Positions 43,143 through 52,096 of a stretch of DNA of 64,000 nt are shown piece by piece. The stretch is from Sporolactobacillus sp. THM19-2 (GTDB taxonomy: Bacteria; Bacillota; Bacilli; Bacillales; Sporolactobacillaceae): positions 278,083 to 342,082 of the forward strand of contig NZ_SEMC01000002.1 of the NCBI RefSeq assembly GCF_004153195.1. The letters are read 5' to 3'. The notes below the pieces were generated by a model that saw only the letters and a list, made by a program, of their open reading frames with translations, ran no database searches and was not told the DNA's origin. A program made the translations under genes and the position numbers. Position 1 is the stretch's first letter. Every line of letters begins with the position of its first letter.

Positions 43143-43178
43143 AGAGCCAGCAACCTGACCGGGACTGGCTCTTTTTCT
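43143..43178 (+). terminator. terminator after dacA
   Basis: AGAGCCAG (43143-43150) pairs with CTGGCTCT (43165-43172), followed by TTTTCTT. Confidence 0.8.
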
Positions 43179-43250
43179 TACAGTCGTGTGCCGGCCTGTT
43201 CAATTGGCAGATGCCCTGCATCATTTGTAATACACACGAAAACACAGTGG

Positions 43251-43279
43251 TTTACCAGAGATAACAGTAGCCTTATAAT
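43251..43279 (+). promoter_or_regulatory. promoter of pdxST
   Basis: TTTACC (43251-43256), 17 bp, TATAAT (43274-43279), about 40 bp before pdxS. Confidence 0.55.
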
Positions 43280-43317
43280 AGCTAATAAACAATAAAGATT
43301 TCAATGGAGGGTTAGTC

Positions 43318-44202
43318 ATGGGCCAAAGGGGAACAGAAAAAGTAAAAAGAGGCATGGCTGAAATGCAGAAAGGCGGCGTGATCATGGATGTGGTCAATGC
43401 CGAGCAGGCCAAAATAGCGGAGGAGGCAGGAGCAACTGCGGTTATGGCACTTGAGAGGGTGCCCTCAGATATCCGAAAAGCCGGCGGAGTCGCAAGGATG
43501 GCAGATCCGAAAATTGTCGAAGAGGTTCAGCATGCGGTGACGATTCCGGTGATGGCCAAAGCGCGGATCGGCCATATTGTTGAGGCGCGCGTTCTCGAAT
43601 CAATGAAAGTGGATTATATCGATGAAAGTGAAGTGCTGACACCTGCAGATGATGTCTTTCATATAGATAAAAAAGCATTCACCGTCCCATTCGTCTGCGG
43701 TTGCCGTGATCTGGGTGAAGCTGCGAGAAGAATCGGAGAAGGCGCAGCCATGCTTCGGACGAAAGGCGAACCTGGAACCGGAAATATTGTGGAAGCGGTA
43801 CGGCATATGCGTCTGGTTAACAGTCAGGTACGTAAAGTTGTTGGCATGTCTCCGGATGAGATTATGGTTTATGCGAAGGAACTGGGTGCCCCTTATGAAA
43901 TATTATTGCAGATCAAAGAAGCCGGGCGTCTTCCGGTCGTCAACTTTGCTGCCGGCGGTGTGGCAACACCTGCCGATGCGGCGCTGATGATGGAACTTGG
44001 AGCAGACGGTATCTTCGTCGGATCCGGCATATTCAAGTCGGAAAATCCGGCTAAATTTGCACGTGCCATTGTCGAAGCAACCACTTATTATCAGGACTAT
44101 GAACGGATTGCCGAGCTGTCAAAAGGTCTGGGTGCGCCGATGAAGGGCATTGATATGGGCACGCTTCAGCCGGCAGACCGCATGCAGGATCGCGGAGAAT
44201 GA
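43318..44202 (+). CDS. pdxS: pyridoxal 5'-phosphate synthase subunit PdxS
   Basis: PdxS condenses ribose 5-phosphate, glyceraldehyde 3-phosphate and ammonia into PLP. The 294-residue TIM barrel has the two catalytic lysines at the expected positions, 81 in VMAKARIGH and 149 in [29 protein letters not shown] and GIFKSENP are also typical. TGGAGG lies before the ATG. It is 11 bases upstream of pdxT, which supplies the ammonia. Confidence 0.97.
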   Translation: MGQRGTEKVKRGMAEMQKGGVIMDVVNAEQAKIAEEAGATAVMALERVPSDIRKAGGVARMADPKIVEEVQHAVTIPVMAKARIGHIVEARVLESMKVDYIDESEVLTPADDVFHIDKKAFTVPFVCGCRDLGEAARRIGEGAAMLRTKGEPGTGNIVEAVRHMRLVNSQVRKVVGMSPDEIMVYAKELGAPYEILLQIKEAGRLPVVNFAAGGVATPADAALMMELGADGIFVGSGIFKSENPAKFARAIVEATTYYQDYERIAELSKGLGAPMKGIDMGTLQPADRMQDRGE

Positions 44203-44213
44203 GGTGAAGGTCC

Positions 44214-44789
44214 ATGACATTAAGAATTGGAGTTCTCGCGCTTCAGGGGGCCGTCAGTGAACATATCCAGGCATTGAAGGAGTCCGGGGCGGAAGGCGTA
44301 TCCGTCAAAAATACAGAGGATCTGAACGGGCTTGACGGTCTGGTGCTTCCGGGCGGAGAAAGTACAACGATGCGCCGGCTGATGGATAAATATGGTCTTT
44401 TTGAAGCCATAAAAACGTATGCTCAGACCCGGCCTGTTTTCGGTACGTGTGCCGGTCTGATTCTGATGGCCAAAAAAATTGAAGGGCGTGAAGGTCCCCA
44501 TCTGGGGCTTCTCGACATTGACGTGAAAAGAAATGCTTTCGGCAGACAGGTGGACAGTTTTGAAGCGGAATTGAATATTAAACACGTCGGTGAACATTAT
44601 AACGGCGTATTTATCCGGGCTCCCTATATTAAAAGTGCCGGGGATCAGGTGGAAGTGCTGTCCACTTATAAAGGACATATTGTTGCCTGCCGGCAGGGGC
44701 GCTTTCTGACCTGTGCTTTTCACCCGGAACTTACCGACGACCGAGGCATGCATCGATATTTTGTCAATATTGTGGAAGAATCTCGGTGA
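44214..44789 (+). CDS. pdxT: pyridoxal 5'-phosphate synthase glutaminase subunit PdxT
   Basis: PdxT releases ammonia from glutamine for PdxS. The 191-residue class I amidotransferase has the nucleophile Cys 79 in VFGTCAGLI, the [13 protein letters not shown] loop (45-57), and the His 170/Glu 172 pair in [20 protein letters not shown] precedes the ATG. Together with pdxS it forms the complete deoxyxylulose-independent PLP synthase. Confidence 0.97.
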   Translation: MTLRIGVLALQGAVSEHIQALKESGAEGVSVKNTEDLNGLDGLVLPGGESTTMRRLMDKYGLFEAIKTYAQTRPVFGTCAGLILMAKKIEGREGPHLGLLDIDVKRNAFGRQVDSFEAELNIKHVGEHYNGVFIRAPYIKSAGDQVEVLSTYKGHIVACRQGRFLTCAFHPELTDDRGMHRYFVNIVEESR

Positions 44790-44793
44790 ATAC

Positions 44794-44822
44794 TTGCATT
44801 TTTACAGGGTTTATTGTAAATT
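44794..44822 (+). promoter_or_regulatory. promoter of the serS T-box leader
   Basis: TTGCAT (44794-44799), 17 bp, TAAATT (44817-44822), directly after pdxT and just before the T-box stem I. Confidence 0.55.
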
Positions 44823-44829
44823 CTTAGTA

Positions 44830-45085
44830 AGTAAACATACGCAGACTTGATGATGGGAATTAGTAGTGGTTATCATCCTTTTTCAGAGAGCCGCAGGAGA
44901 TGAGAAGCGGTAAAGGATGACTCATGAATCCATCCCTGAGAGTGAAGCAGGCGTAAGATGCCTGTGCGGATCAAATCCGTTATCATGATTAAGGTGGCTG
45001 AATGAACGTCAGCGTTCAATTCAGCAATTTGGGTGGCAACGCGGGTTAAATCCCGTCCCTGATTTTTGGGACGGGATTTTTATTT
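44830..45085 (+). promoter_or_regulatory. T-box leader of serS, specifier UCC (Ser)
   Basis: The T-box sequence AATTTGGGTGGCAACGCGG is at 45026-45044. The terminator AAATCCCGTCCC/GGGACGGGATTT follows at 45048-45079 with a T-run. The stem I internal loop has AGTA on its 5' side and GAA-TCC-A on its 3' side, closed below by GGGA/TCCC, so TCC (44939-44941) is the specifier. Uncharged tRNA-Ser(GGA) should promote readthrough. Confidence 0.9.
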
Positions 45086-45102
45086 ATCAGGAGGAAAAAC
45101 AC

Positions 45103-46389
45103 ATGCTGGACATGAAAGTTTTACGTGATCACTATGATGAGATTAAAAAGAAGATGGACAAACGCGGAGAGGATCTCGCTGATTTCAGGAAGTTTCCGAA
45201 GCTCGATAAGAAGCGGCGGGATCTGATCAGCCGGACAGAGGTATTAAAGGCAAAGAGAAATGAAGTATCGGCCCAGGTAGCTGCCAAAAAAAGGGCCGGG
45301 GAAGACGCTTCAGATTTAATTACCTCTATGCGCAAAGTCAGCTCGGAAATTAAGCAGCTGGATGGGGAACTGAATCAGGTGGAAAGTGCCCTTCACGAAG
45401 TCATGCTCTCCATACCGAATATTCCGCATGAGAGCGTTCCGGTCGGTAAAGATGAGCATGACAACAAGCCTATCCGCTTCTGGGGGGAACCGAGAAAATT
45501 CAGTTATGAGCCGAAACCGCACTGGGATATCGCAACCCGTCTTGATATTCTTGATTTTGAGCGCGCAGCGAAAGTGACGGGCAGCCGGTTTGTCTTTTAT
45601 AAGGGGCTCGGCGTCAGACTGGAACGTGCGCTGATCAGTTTCATGCTGGATCTTCATGAAGATGAACACGGCTACACGACGATGATGCCGCCTTATATGG
45701 TTAATCGTAACAGCATGACAGGTACCGGGCAATTGCCGAAATTTGAAGAAGATGCCTTTAAGATCGCTGACGAAAGAGATTATTTTCTGATCCCTACAGC
45801 TGAAGTTCCTGTGACGAATTATTATCGTGATGAGATTCTGAGCGGAGACCAGCTGCCCATTGCGTATGCGGCATGCAGCGCCTGCTTCCGTTCCGAAGCG
45901 GGATCAGCCGGCCGTGATACGCGCGGGATCATCCGTCAGCATCAGTTCAATAAAGTCGAGCTTGTCCGCTTCGTCAAACCGGAAGACTCTTACAATGAAC
46001 TGGAAAAACTGACCGGTCATGCCGAAGATGTATTGAAAAGACTGAACCTCCCATACCGGGTTGTCAGCATCTGTACCGGCGATCTTGGTTTTACTGCTGC
46101 CAAAAAATACGATCTTGAAGTCTGGATTCCGAGTCAGCATACGTACCGTGAGATTTCTTCCTGCAGCAATTTCGAAGATTTTCAGGCGCGCCGGGCCAAT
46201 ATCCGCTTCAGGCGTGCGCCAAAAGCAAAACCGGAATATGTGCATACGCTGAATGGTTCAGGACTCGCCGTCGGACGCACCGTTGCAGCCATTCTTGAGA
46301 ACTGCCAGCAGGAAGACGGCAGTGTGGTCATTCCTGAAGCCCTGCGTCCCTACATGAGAAATCATGATGTGATCAGGCCTGTGAATTAA
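45103..46389 (+). CDS. serS: seryl-tRNA synthetase
   Basis: SerS charges tRNA-Ser. The 428-residue protein has the N-terminal tRNA-binding coiled coil (about 30-105), class II motif 2 [20 protein letters not shown] and motif 3 with [18 protein letters not shown]. Residues [15 protein letters not shown] are typical of the active site. CAGGAGG precedes the ATG. It is controlled by the T-box leader just upstream. Confidence 0.97.
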   Translation: MLDMKVLRDHYDEIKKKMDKRGEDLADFRKFPKLDKKRRDLISRTEVLKAKRNEVSAQVAAKKRAGEDASDLITSMRKVSSEIKQLDGELNQVESALHEVMLSIPNIPHESVPVGKDEHDNKPIRFWGEPRKFSYEPKPHWDIATRLDILDFERAAKVTGSRFVFYKGLGVRLERALISFMLDLHEDEHGYTTMMPPYMVNRNSMTGTGQLPKFEEDAFKIADERDYFLIPTAEVPVTNYYRDEILSGDQLPIAYAACSACFRSEAGSAGRDTRGIIRQHQFNKVELVRFVKPEDSYNELEKLTGHAEDVLKRLNLPYRVVSICTGDLGFTAAKKYDLEVWIPSQHTYREISSCSNFEDFQARRANIRFRRAPKAKPEYVHTLNGSGLAVGRTVAAILENCQQEDGSVVIPEALRPYMRNHDVIRPVN

Positions 46390-46414
46390 TTCCATGTCCG
46401 GGAGGTTTTAAAAC

Positions 46415-46561
46415 ATGCCCTTTCATCAGAAAGTTGATACTGAGACCAGACTGACACGAATGATCGAGGATATGGGGATTACCCTCCATCCGAAAAAACC
46501 AGAGCAGGAAATGACGGCAAAGAAAAAAGTGAAAGAAAAAGCCAGCAGCAATAAAAAATAG
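46415..46561 (+). CDS. small basic protein of 48 residues, unknown function
   Basis: A short gene between serS and a terminator. GGGAGG lies ten bases before the ATG. The product begins MPFHQKVDTETRLTRMIEDM and ends in a Lys-rich tail (TAKKKVKEKASSNKK). The clear ribosome site, its fit between the serS stop and a strong terminator, and sensible composition support expression as the end of the serS transcript. I do not recognise the family. Confidence 0.55.
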   Translation: MPFHQKVDTETRLTRMIEDMGITLHPKKPEQEMTAKKKVKEKASSNKK

Positions 46562-46573
46562 ACCATGAAAAAA

Positions 46574-46607
46574 CGCGGGAGCATAAATGATGATCCCGCG
46601 CTTTTTG
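46574..46607 (+). terminator. terminator of the serS transcript
   Basis: CGCGGGA (46574-46580) and TCCCGCG (46594-46600) pair around a 13-base loop, with CTTTTTG after. The A-run before it could also serve dck on the other strand. Confidence 0.8.
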
Positions 46608-46630
46608 TACTTATCAAAAGGTATAAAATT

Positions 46631-47287
46631 TCAGCGGTTCACCGCCCCGCTGGTCAGTTTGTCTTTAATCAGGGGAATGATGCGGCTGAATGAATTGGGA
46701 TCCCCGACGAGATCATAATCGTCAATATCGATCTGAAGCACCGGGCAGAAGTTGAAATGACTGATCCACTTTTCATAGCGCTGATGCATCTCGGTCCAGT
46801 AACTTACCGGCGTTTCTTTTTCCAGCCCCCGCCCGCGTCTGTTAATTCGCCGGATTGTCGCATCCAGTGATCCGCGAAGGTAGATCAGAAGGTCCGGATG
46901 ATGAAAGTAAGGCGTCATGACCATCGCTTCAAACAGGCTGGTATATGTACGATAGTCTGCCCTGGACATGTTCCCCTTTTCATAGTGCATTCGGGCAAAA
47001 ATATCGGTGTCTTCATAAATCGAACGGTCCTGGACAAATCCGTATGGTGATTCTTCGATTCGTCTCGACTCCTTGAATCGCTCCCCGAGGAAGTAGATCT
47101 GAAGTTGGAAAACCCATCGTTTGAAATCCCTGTAAAAGGCATCAAGATATGGATTGCCGTCCACTTTTTCGAGTGAAGTATGGTAATGCAGTTTATGGGC
47201 AAGGGCCTTAGTGAACGTTGTTTTACCAATACCGACCATTCCGGCAACGGTAATCAGGCATTTTGACGGTACACGCGTTTCTTCCAT
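46631..47287 (-). CDS. dck: deoxyadenosine/deoxycytidine kinase
   Basis: Dck phosphorylates deoxyadenosine and deoxycytidine in nucleoside salvage. The 218-residue P-loop kinase reads ITVAGMVGIGKTTFTKALA (about 12-30), then EKVDGNPYLDAFYRDFKRW, the ERFKE segment, QDRSIYEDTDIFARMH with the catalytic DRS, and the lid INRRGR. It is closer to Dck than to Dgk of B. subtilis. In B. subtilis dgk and dck are adjacent; only one kinase gene is here. It faces the serS terminator and is divergent from csp. Confidence 0.93.
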   Translation of the reverse strand: MEETRVPSKCLITVAGMVGIGKTTFTKALAHKLHYHTSLEKVDGNPYLDAFYRDFKRWVFQLQIYFLGERFKESRRIEESPYGFVQDRSIYEDTDIFARMHYEKGNMSRADYRTYTSLFEAMVMTPYFHHPDLLIYLRGSLDATIRRINRRGRGLEKETPVSYWTEMHQRYEKWISHFNFCPVLQIDIDDYDLVGDPNSFSRIIPLIKDKLTSGAVNR

Positions 47288-47459
47288 AAAAAATCAATCG
47301 CCTTTCTGAAATAAAAATAGCCGTCAGGAAGCGGCTGCTTAACAAGATCATTTACATTTCCATTAAGTCTATCATGACTGAAGTGGTTTGAAAAGCGAAC
47401 AAAAATTAAAAGAATTCGGGTCAGTGAATAAAAAATAATAAAGCGGGTAAAATGGAACT

Positions 47460-47526
47460 GGTAAAAGCGGATGAAAGCATCATATCGTAAAATCGCGATA
47501 TAGAAGGTTCGTTTCCGCTTTCAAAT
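47460..47526. other. large inverted repeat between dck and csp
   Basis: AAAGCGGA...AAG near 47473-47486 can pair with TTTCCGCTTT near 47513-47522, enclosing an inner ATATCG/CGATAT stem. It lies in the 460-bp gap between divergent dck and csp, just upstream of the csp promoter. No T-run follows on either strand. Role unknown; the rest of 47288-47460 shows nothing distinct. Confidence 0.35.
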
Positions 47527-47539
47527 GATCCTGTAAAGC

Positions 47540-47568
47540 TTGACACTTTATGGGAGATGTGTTATATT
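47540..47568 (+). promoter_or_regulatory. strong sigma-A promoter of the cold-shock gene
   Basis: TTGACA (47540-47545), 17 bp, TATATT (47563-47568). Transcription from about 47575 would give a leader of about 175 nt. Confidence 0.75.
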
Positions 47569-47613
47569 TTAATAAACCATTTTACTACTTAATATAAGAT
47601 CTGGACGTAAGAA

Positions 47614-47664
47614 TGAAGACCCTTCCCTGAAGTGTAGTAGTTTTTACTTCTGGAGGGGTCTGTT
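47614..47664 (+). promoter_or_regulatory. large hairpin in the csp 5' leader
   Basis: AGACCCTTCCCTGAAGT (near 47617-47633) can pair with ACTTCTGGAGGGGTCT (near 47646-47661) to form a long stem followed by GTTTTC. Long structured leaders are known for cold-shock genes and can act as temperature-sensitive switches. The role here is inferred; it could also attenuate transcription. Confidence 0.45.
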
Positions 47665-47749
47665 TTCATGTAATCTGATTATGTGTTAGATGGTGGATGG
47701 TTTTATTTCACGCGCGGGCAGCGCAAGGTTTTAGGGAGGCAGCTATACT

Positions 47750-47953
47750 ATGGCTCAGAACGGTAAAGTAAAGTGGTTTAACGCAGAAAAAGGGTACGGC
47801 TTCATTGAAGTTGAAGGCGGAAATGACGTATTCGTACATTATTCTGCAATCGAAGGCGACGGTTTCAAGACGCTTGAAGAAGGTCAGGAAGTTGAATTCG
47901 ACATCGTTGAAGGCAACCGCGGACCTCAGGCAGCAAACGTTGTAAAACTGTGA
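47750..47953 (+). CDS. cold-shock protein, CspA/CspB family
   Basis: A 67-residue cold-shock domain that binds single-stranded RNA and DNA and resolves secondary structure. RNP1 is KGYGFIEVE (residues 14-22) and RNP2 is VFVHYSAI (27-34). The first residues [11 protein letters not shown] are typical. TAGGGAGG precedes the ATG. It has its own promoter, a long leader and a terminator. Bacteria usually have several copies; which paralogue this is cannot be told. Confidence 0.95.
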   Translation: MAQNGKVKWFNAEKGYGFIEVEGGNDVFVHYSAIEGDGFKTLEEGQEVEFDIVEGNRGPQAANVVKL

Positions 47954-47978
47954 TCTTCGGCCATAGCCGGTGATACGG

Positions 47979-48013
47979 AAGCAGTCCTCTCTAAAAAAAG
48001 GGCTGCTTTTATT
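47979..48013 (+). terminator. terminator after the cold-shock gene
   Basis: AAGCAG-TCC and GG-GCTGCTT pair around an A-rich loop, followed by TTATT. Confidence 0.7.
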
Positions 48014-48061
48014 ATGCACTGTTTTTTTAATAAAATTCTCAATAGAGGATGGCCTGGCCCC

Positions 48062-48090
48062 TGTTCAAAGCCTTCATCTTTTTGTATAAT
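48062..48090 (+). promoter_or_regulatory. promoter of tRNA-Arg
   Basis: A perfect TATAAT (48085-48090) lies 33 bases before the tRNA, with TGTTCA as a poor -35 at 17 bp. Confidence 0.5.
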
Positions 48091-48123
48091 ATAGAATGTC
48101 GCTTAAAAAGGCGTTAGAGTTTT

Positions 48124-48196
48124 GGCTCTGTAGCTCAGTGGATAGAGCGTCGGTTTCCTAAACCGTGCGTCGAGGGTTCGATTCCCCCCAGGGCCA
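48124..48196 (+). tRNA. tRNA-Arg (anticodon CCU)
   Basis: Cloverleaf with acceptor GGCTCTG/CAGGGCC, D arm TAGCTCAGTGGATAGAG, anticodon loop TTCCTAA with CCT at 48157-48159, and T arm GGGTTCGATTCCC. The 3' CCA is not encoded. It is a single tRNA with its own promoter and terminator. Confidence 0.95.
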
Positions 48197-48216
48197 TTAA
48201 AAAATGCTTTTAAATC

Positions 48217-48250
48217 AAGGGATCCGATCAAACGATCGGATCCCTTTTGT
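48217..48250 (+). terminator. terminator after tRNA-Arg
   Basis: AAGGGATCCGATC and GATCGGATCCCTT form a perfect 13-bp stem around AAAC, followed by TTG. Confidence 0.85.
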
Positions 48251-48799
48251 TGATCTGGCATGATAGCTGGTGCCTGAATGGTGCCCTTAGTTTGAAAAAG
48301 CGATTATAACGGGTAAAAGATGCAACGATCGATCGGAAATGCGATGGCTCAAATTTGAGTACACTTTTTTTAGAGCGAGGGGACACGGCAAAATTGCCGA
48401 CTTCCAGGCTTTCAGAATAAAGCCGTGCAGAAAGCGCCGGATGTAAAATTATTCCCCTGCCCTGAAGATGGCTGACGGAGAAAGCGAAAAAGTCTGTATA
48501 CGGGCACATATGTTACACGTGGAACCTTCTGCCGAAAAAGAAGATTTTATACAGGTTACTGATCTGTGAAAATGCTCGAACAGGCGGGGATGAATCCGTA
48601 TCTTCAGAATCCGTCAGTTTATCGACACAGCCTGACCGGTGTGCTATGCTCGTAGAAAGTCGAAAACCCGGATTTTTTTGATAAACAGGCGTCTCTTCCT
48701 AATTGCTTATAAAAAGCCCGTACATACTGTAAAGGAGCACGGACAGTGTGGATGGCATAGTCATTAGTGACTGAACATGAGAATAAGCTGGTGAGCATC
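48251..48799. other. 550-bp gap without recognisable gene, containing a parS-like site
   Basis: Downstream of tRNA-Arg no frame shows both a ribosome site and a known family. The longest minus-strand frame (48228-48509) runs through the tRNA terminator and has no ribosome site. TGTTACACGTGGAACC at 48511-48526 matches parS at all but two fixed positions. Confidence 0.4.
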
Positions 48800-49690
48800 A
48801 TGAAATACGGATGGATAGTCTATTCCGAATCCGTGGTACATAACAGATATGGCAATAACGCGTTTGACTGGATGAAAGAGGAAGCAGGGACACATCATAT
48901 TGATCTGGCGGTTATCTTTATTGAACAGCTGGTCATTGATATGGGACAGGAACAGGTTTTCTATTATCAGGGGAGGAAGCTGCAAAAGCCGGATTTTGTC
49001 GTGATGCGCTGTTATAACCGGATTGTCGGTTCGCAGCTTGAGCAGTCCGGAATTAGAGTCATCAATAAAACCCTGGCCATGTTTCAAGCCCGGAATAAGG
49101 TAGTCACCGCGCAGATCCTCAATCGGGCGGGAATTCCCACACCCGGGATGATCTATATGATGGAAAAAAATTATCCGTTTCTCCGTAAACAGTTTGACGG
49201 AAAGCCGTTTGTAATGAAGGCAGTTGAAGGCTCACAGGGAAAGAACGTCTTTCTGGTCAGAAACGAGAGTGATTTTGACGAAGCCTGGTCAAAGACTCAG
49301 GGATACTTTCTGTGTCAGGAGTTCATCAACAAAAGTTTCGGCAAAGATCTCCGGGTTTATGTGCTGGGCGGCCGGGTACTGGGCAGTGTCCTGAGAAAAT
49401 CCGTCTCCGGTTTCAGAGCAAACTATGCGTTAGGCGGACATGCTGCACTTTATAAAACAACGGAAGAAATGATTTCCCTGTGTACCCGCACGGCAAAAGT
49501 GCTGAATCTGGAGTTCTGCGGCATTGATCTTCTGTTTACAGAAGATGGGCTTACGGTTTGTGAAGTCAATGGTAATGCGGGGTTCAGAACAATTTCAAAG
49601 GTATCGGATGTGGATATTCCCAGAGAGTTATTTAACTATGTGGCCACTTCCGTTTATCATGAGGTGCATGAACCGACTGTTCAAAAATAG
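48800..49690 (+). CDS. RimK-like ATP-grasp ligase
   Basis: The 296-residue protein fits the RimK/LysX group of ATP-grasp enzymes, which join an amino acid to a carboxylate. Visible elements are the preATP domain (PDFVVMRCYNRIVG), the ATP-binding FVMKAVEGSQGKNVFLV, CQEFINKSFGKDLRVYVLGG, FRANYALGGHA and the metal-binding end FCGIDLLFTEDGLTVCEVNG. I start at ATG 48800 (GGTGAG upstream). Substrate is unknown and no carrier-protein gene is adjacent. Confidence 0.85.
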   Translation: MKYGWIVYSESVVHNRYGNNAFDWMKEEAGTHHIDLAVIFIEQLVIDMGQEQVFYYQGRKLQKPDFVVMRCYNRIVGSQLEQSGIRVINKTLAMFQARNKVVTAQILNRAGIPTPGMIYMMEKNYPFLRKQFDGKPFVMKAVEGSQGKNVFLVRNESDFDEAWSKTQGYFLCQEFINKSFGKDLRVYVLGGRVLGSVLRKSVSGFRANYALGGHAALYKTTEEMISLCTRTAKVLNLEFCGIDLLFTEDGLTVCEVNGNAGFRTISKVSDVDIPRELFNYVATSVYHEVHEPTVQK

Positions 49691-49851
49691 TCAGTACGAA
49701 CAAAATAATGTACTAACAGGGTAAAATCCGTTCTTCAAAAAAACACAGCTGCAAACAGCCTGCTCAGGCAGAAATTTTGGCGGGGCGGATTTTTTTTCAA
49801 TAAAGCAGGCAGGTTTTCTTATCATGAACGGTATGATCAGGGGGAAGCGCA

Positions 49852-50538
49852 GTGAAACCATACAGCACATTATTTTTTGATGTAGATAATACCTTGCTGG
49901 ATTTCCGGGCAGCGGAAGATCAGGCCCTGCATAAATTGTTTGCCAGTCAGCATGTCCCACTGAACGACGGGATCAAGGCCCATTACCGGAAGATCAATCA
50001 GGGCATCTGGCAGGCCATAGAGCAGGGAAAAGCGGATCGGGATTCGCTTCTGAATAAGCGCTTTTCCCGTCTGTTTCGACATTATGGCAAGAGGGTTGAC
50101 GGACCGGCTATGGAAAAGAAATACCGTGAGTATCTGAGTGAAGGACATCAGCTGGTTGACGGAGCTCTGGAGATGATCCGCCTGCTTCATAACCGGTATA
50201 ATCTGTATGTGATCACAAACGGTGTCCGAAGCACACAGCTCAGACGACTTCGTGACTCTGGTCTTCTGCCGCTTTTCAGGAAGATCTTTGTGTCAGAGAC
50301 GGCGGGTTATCAGAAACCGATGCGGGCTTTTTTTGATTATGCCTTTGCGCGGGTTCCTGATTTTTCAAAAGACCAGGCACTGATGATCGGGGATTCACTG
50401 AGTTCAGATATAAAAGGCGGGTATCTGGCCGGACTGGACACCTGCTGGTTTAATCCGGACGGTGTGCAGAACACGGGTCAATACGCTCCGACTTACCAGA
50501 TGAAACGTCTGGTCGAGCTGAAAGGGATTCTGGGCTGA
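49852..50538 (+). CDS. HAD-family phosphatase, YjjG/YfnB-like
   Basis: YjjG-type enzymes dephosphorylate noncanonical pyrimidine nucleotides. The 228-residue HAD protein has motif I FFDVDNTLLDF (8-18), motif II VITNGV, motif III Lys in GYQKP and motif IV MIGDSLSSDIKGG. A helical cap lies between motifs I and II. It starts with GTG behind GGGGGAAG. A possible terminator in front of it (49725-49797, AAATCCG/CGGATTT with a T-run) separates it from the ATP-grasp gene. Confidence 0.85.
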   Translation: MKPYSTLFFDVDNTLLDFRAAEDQALHKLFASQHVPLNDGIKAHYRKINQGIWQAIEQGKADRDSLLNKRFSRLFRHYGKRVDGPAMEKKYREYLSEGHQLVDGALEMIRLLHNRYNLYVITNGVRSTQLRRLRDSGLLPLFRKIFVSETAGYQKPMRAFFDYAFARVPDFSKDQALMIGDSLSSDIKGGYLAGLDTCWFNPDGVQNTGQYAPTYQMKRLVELKGILG

Positions 50539-50768
50539 CCTGGAGGGGATCCGAAATTTCGGGATTTATGATGAAAGTCTTTTTCCCGATCCTTCAAAAT
50601 TTCTGCGCTTCTGTGAAGAAAAAGTGTGGATTGGTCGCGGAGATCTCCGGCGTTATCACTCTCTTTCCATGTATGCTATTATGGATTCATAAAGAAATAC
50701 CGGACAGCGTTTTTTCAGATGACTGCCTGATATGAATGACAGATGTTGCACACAGAGGAGGAAGAAAC

Positions 50769-51356
50769 ATGTCTTCATTTTTTATCCCGTATGTTATTGA
50801 ACAGTCCAATCGCGGTGAGCGTTCGTACGATATATACTCTCGCCTTCTGAAGGACCGGGTGATCTTCCTTGGATCGGAAATTAATGACGAGTTGGCCAAC
50901 AGCATTGTTGCCCAGCTGTTGTTTCTTGCTTCCGAGGATTCAGAAAAAGATATATCGATTTACATTAACAGTCCGGGCGGCTCCGTAACAGCCGGATTCG
51001 CTATTCTGGATACAATGAATTTCGTTAAGCCGGATATTCAGACGATCTGTGTCGGTATGGCGGCCTCTATGGCTTCCATTATTCTTACTTCAGGAACAAA
51101 AGGTAAACGCCTCTCCCTGCCAAATGGGGAAGTCATGATTCACCAGCCGCTTGGCGGCGCCAGGGGACAGGCGAGTGATATCGAAATCACTGCCCGGCAT
51201 ATTATGAAGACAAAAGAAAAGCTGAACAAAATTCTGTCCGAAACCTCCGGACGGTCTCTGGAACAGATTGAGAAGGACACGGACCGTGATCACTTCCTGA
51301 CCGCTGAGGAAGCCAGATCCTATGGATTTGTTGATAAAATCATTCATTCACTGTGA
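50769..51356 (+). CDS. clpP: ATP-dependent Clp protease proteolytic subunit
   Basis: ClpP forms a double-heptamer serine protease chamber fed by ClpX or ClpC. I start at ATG 50769 behind GAGGAGG, giving 195 residues. The triad is Ser100 (GMAASMAS), His125 (MIHQPLGG) and Asp174 (DTDRDHF). [17 protein letters not shown] is the conserved N-terminal axial region. In B. subtilis clpP is far from oriC, and no CtsR operator is visible here, so this may be a second paralogue. Confidence 0.94.
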   Translation: MSSFFIPYVIEQSNRGERSYDIYSRLLKDRVIFLGSEINDELANSIVAQLLFLASEDSEKDISIYINSPGGSVTAGFAILDTMNFVKPDIQTICVGMAASMASIILTSGTKGKRLSLPNGEVMIHQPLGGARGQASDIEITARHIMKTKEKLNKILSETSGRSLEQIEKDTDRDHFLTAEEARSYGFVDKIIHSL

Positions 51357-51366
51357 CTGATCACTT

Positions 51367-51395
51367 GGGTGCGCAAAGGACGCACCCGTTTTTTC
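51367..51395 (+). terminator. terminator after clpP
   Basis: GGGTGCG (51367-51373) and CGCACCC (51381-51387) pair around a 7-base loop, followed by GTTTTTTC. Confidence 0.9.
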
Positions 51396-51451
51396 TTGAT
51401 CCGGCACGTTTTCTACAGTAGGATGAGTTTAAGAGAGAGAACGGGGAGTGG

Positions 51452-51973
51452 ATGACAATTAAAAGAATACTGCTCATTGCCATTGGAAGCCTTCTCATGA
51501 TTGGGTTACTTGTCGTGGCGGGTTATATTTTTTTTCAAAAGCAACAGACAAATGAAGTGCGACACCAGGTTACGCAAAAAATGCTGGAGGAAATTAACGC
51601 GGCAGATCCTGACGACAAAACCAATCCCTTTGGAGAAAATAAGGTGATCAATGACCTGACAGATGAGGATATGCAGATGCTGATACATGAAATGTCTCAT
51701 CAGAAAATAAAGGCAGATCAGAAGTGGGGATTTATTCAGATAACGAAAGCCCGAATCAACTGGCTGCAGGAAGCACTTGGTCAGAATGAGTTCATCAATG
51801 AAGCGGTTTATCAGGAAATAGTGACGCGCTGGGAAAAAGGCGACTTTTCCCGTGCGGACAAGGATCATAACGCCATCTGGGAGCTGCAGGGCGGAACAGT
51901 GGGTAAGGCTGAAGGGCTTCTGACGAAACAGGAGGAAAAGGATTATGTGGCTTCGCAGCTGAAGAAAAAATAG
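51452..51973 (+). CDS. membrane-anchored protein, DUF6241-like
   Basis: A 173-residue protein with one N-terminal transmembrane segment (about 5-28) and an outside domain. NPFGENKVINDLTDEDMQ, IHEMSHQKIKADQKWGFI and GDFSRADKDHNAIWELQGGT look like the conserved blocks of a Bacillales family I recall as DUF6241. No function is known. GGGGAGTGG precedes the ATG. It stands between the clpP terminator and the sspK operon. Confidence 0.7.
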   Translation: MTIKRILLIAIGSLLMIGLLVVAGYIFFQKQQTNEVRHQVTQKMLEEINAADPDDKTNPFGENKVINDLTDEDMQMLIHEMSHQKIKADQKWGFIQITKARINWLQEALGQNEFINEAVYQEIVTRWEKGDFSRADKDHNAIWELQGGTVGKAEGLLTKQEEKDYVASQLKKK

Positions 51974-52034
51974 GGTCCATCTGCCGTGTCGGCAGGTGGA
52001 TGTTGCCTGTTCGTAAACCATTTTTTGTCCCGTG

Positions 52035-52064
52035 TGTATATTTTTACAGTGCAGAAGCATAATA
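52035..52064 (+). promoter_or_regulatory. sigma-G-type forespore promoter
   Basis: TGTATA (52035-52040), 17 bp, CATAATA (52058-52064) agrees closely with the sigma-G consensus (a TGNATA-type -35 and CATANTA -10). It precedes the sspK-like gene, whose relatives are sigma-G genes. Confidence 0.65.
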
Positions 52065-52096
52065 AGACCACCCTTTCAGAGAGGAGATTTTAAAAA

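Noticed and set aside
48228..48509. Minus-strand open frame of 93 codons after tRNA-Arg, considered as an integrase remnant beside a tRNA attachment site
   Set aside because: It runs across the tRNA terminator, has no ribosome site and shows no integrase motif; no repeat of the tRNA 3' end was seen nearby.
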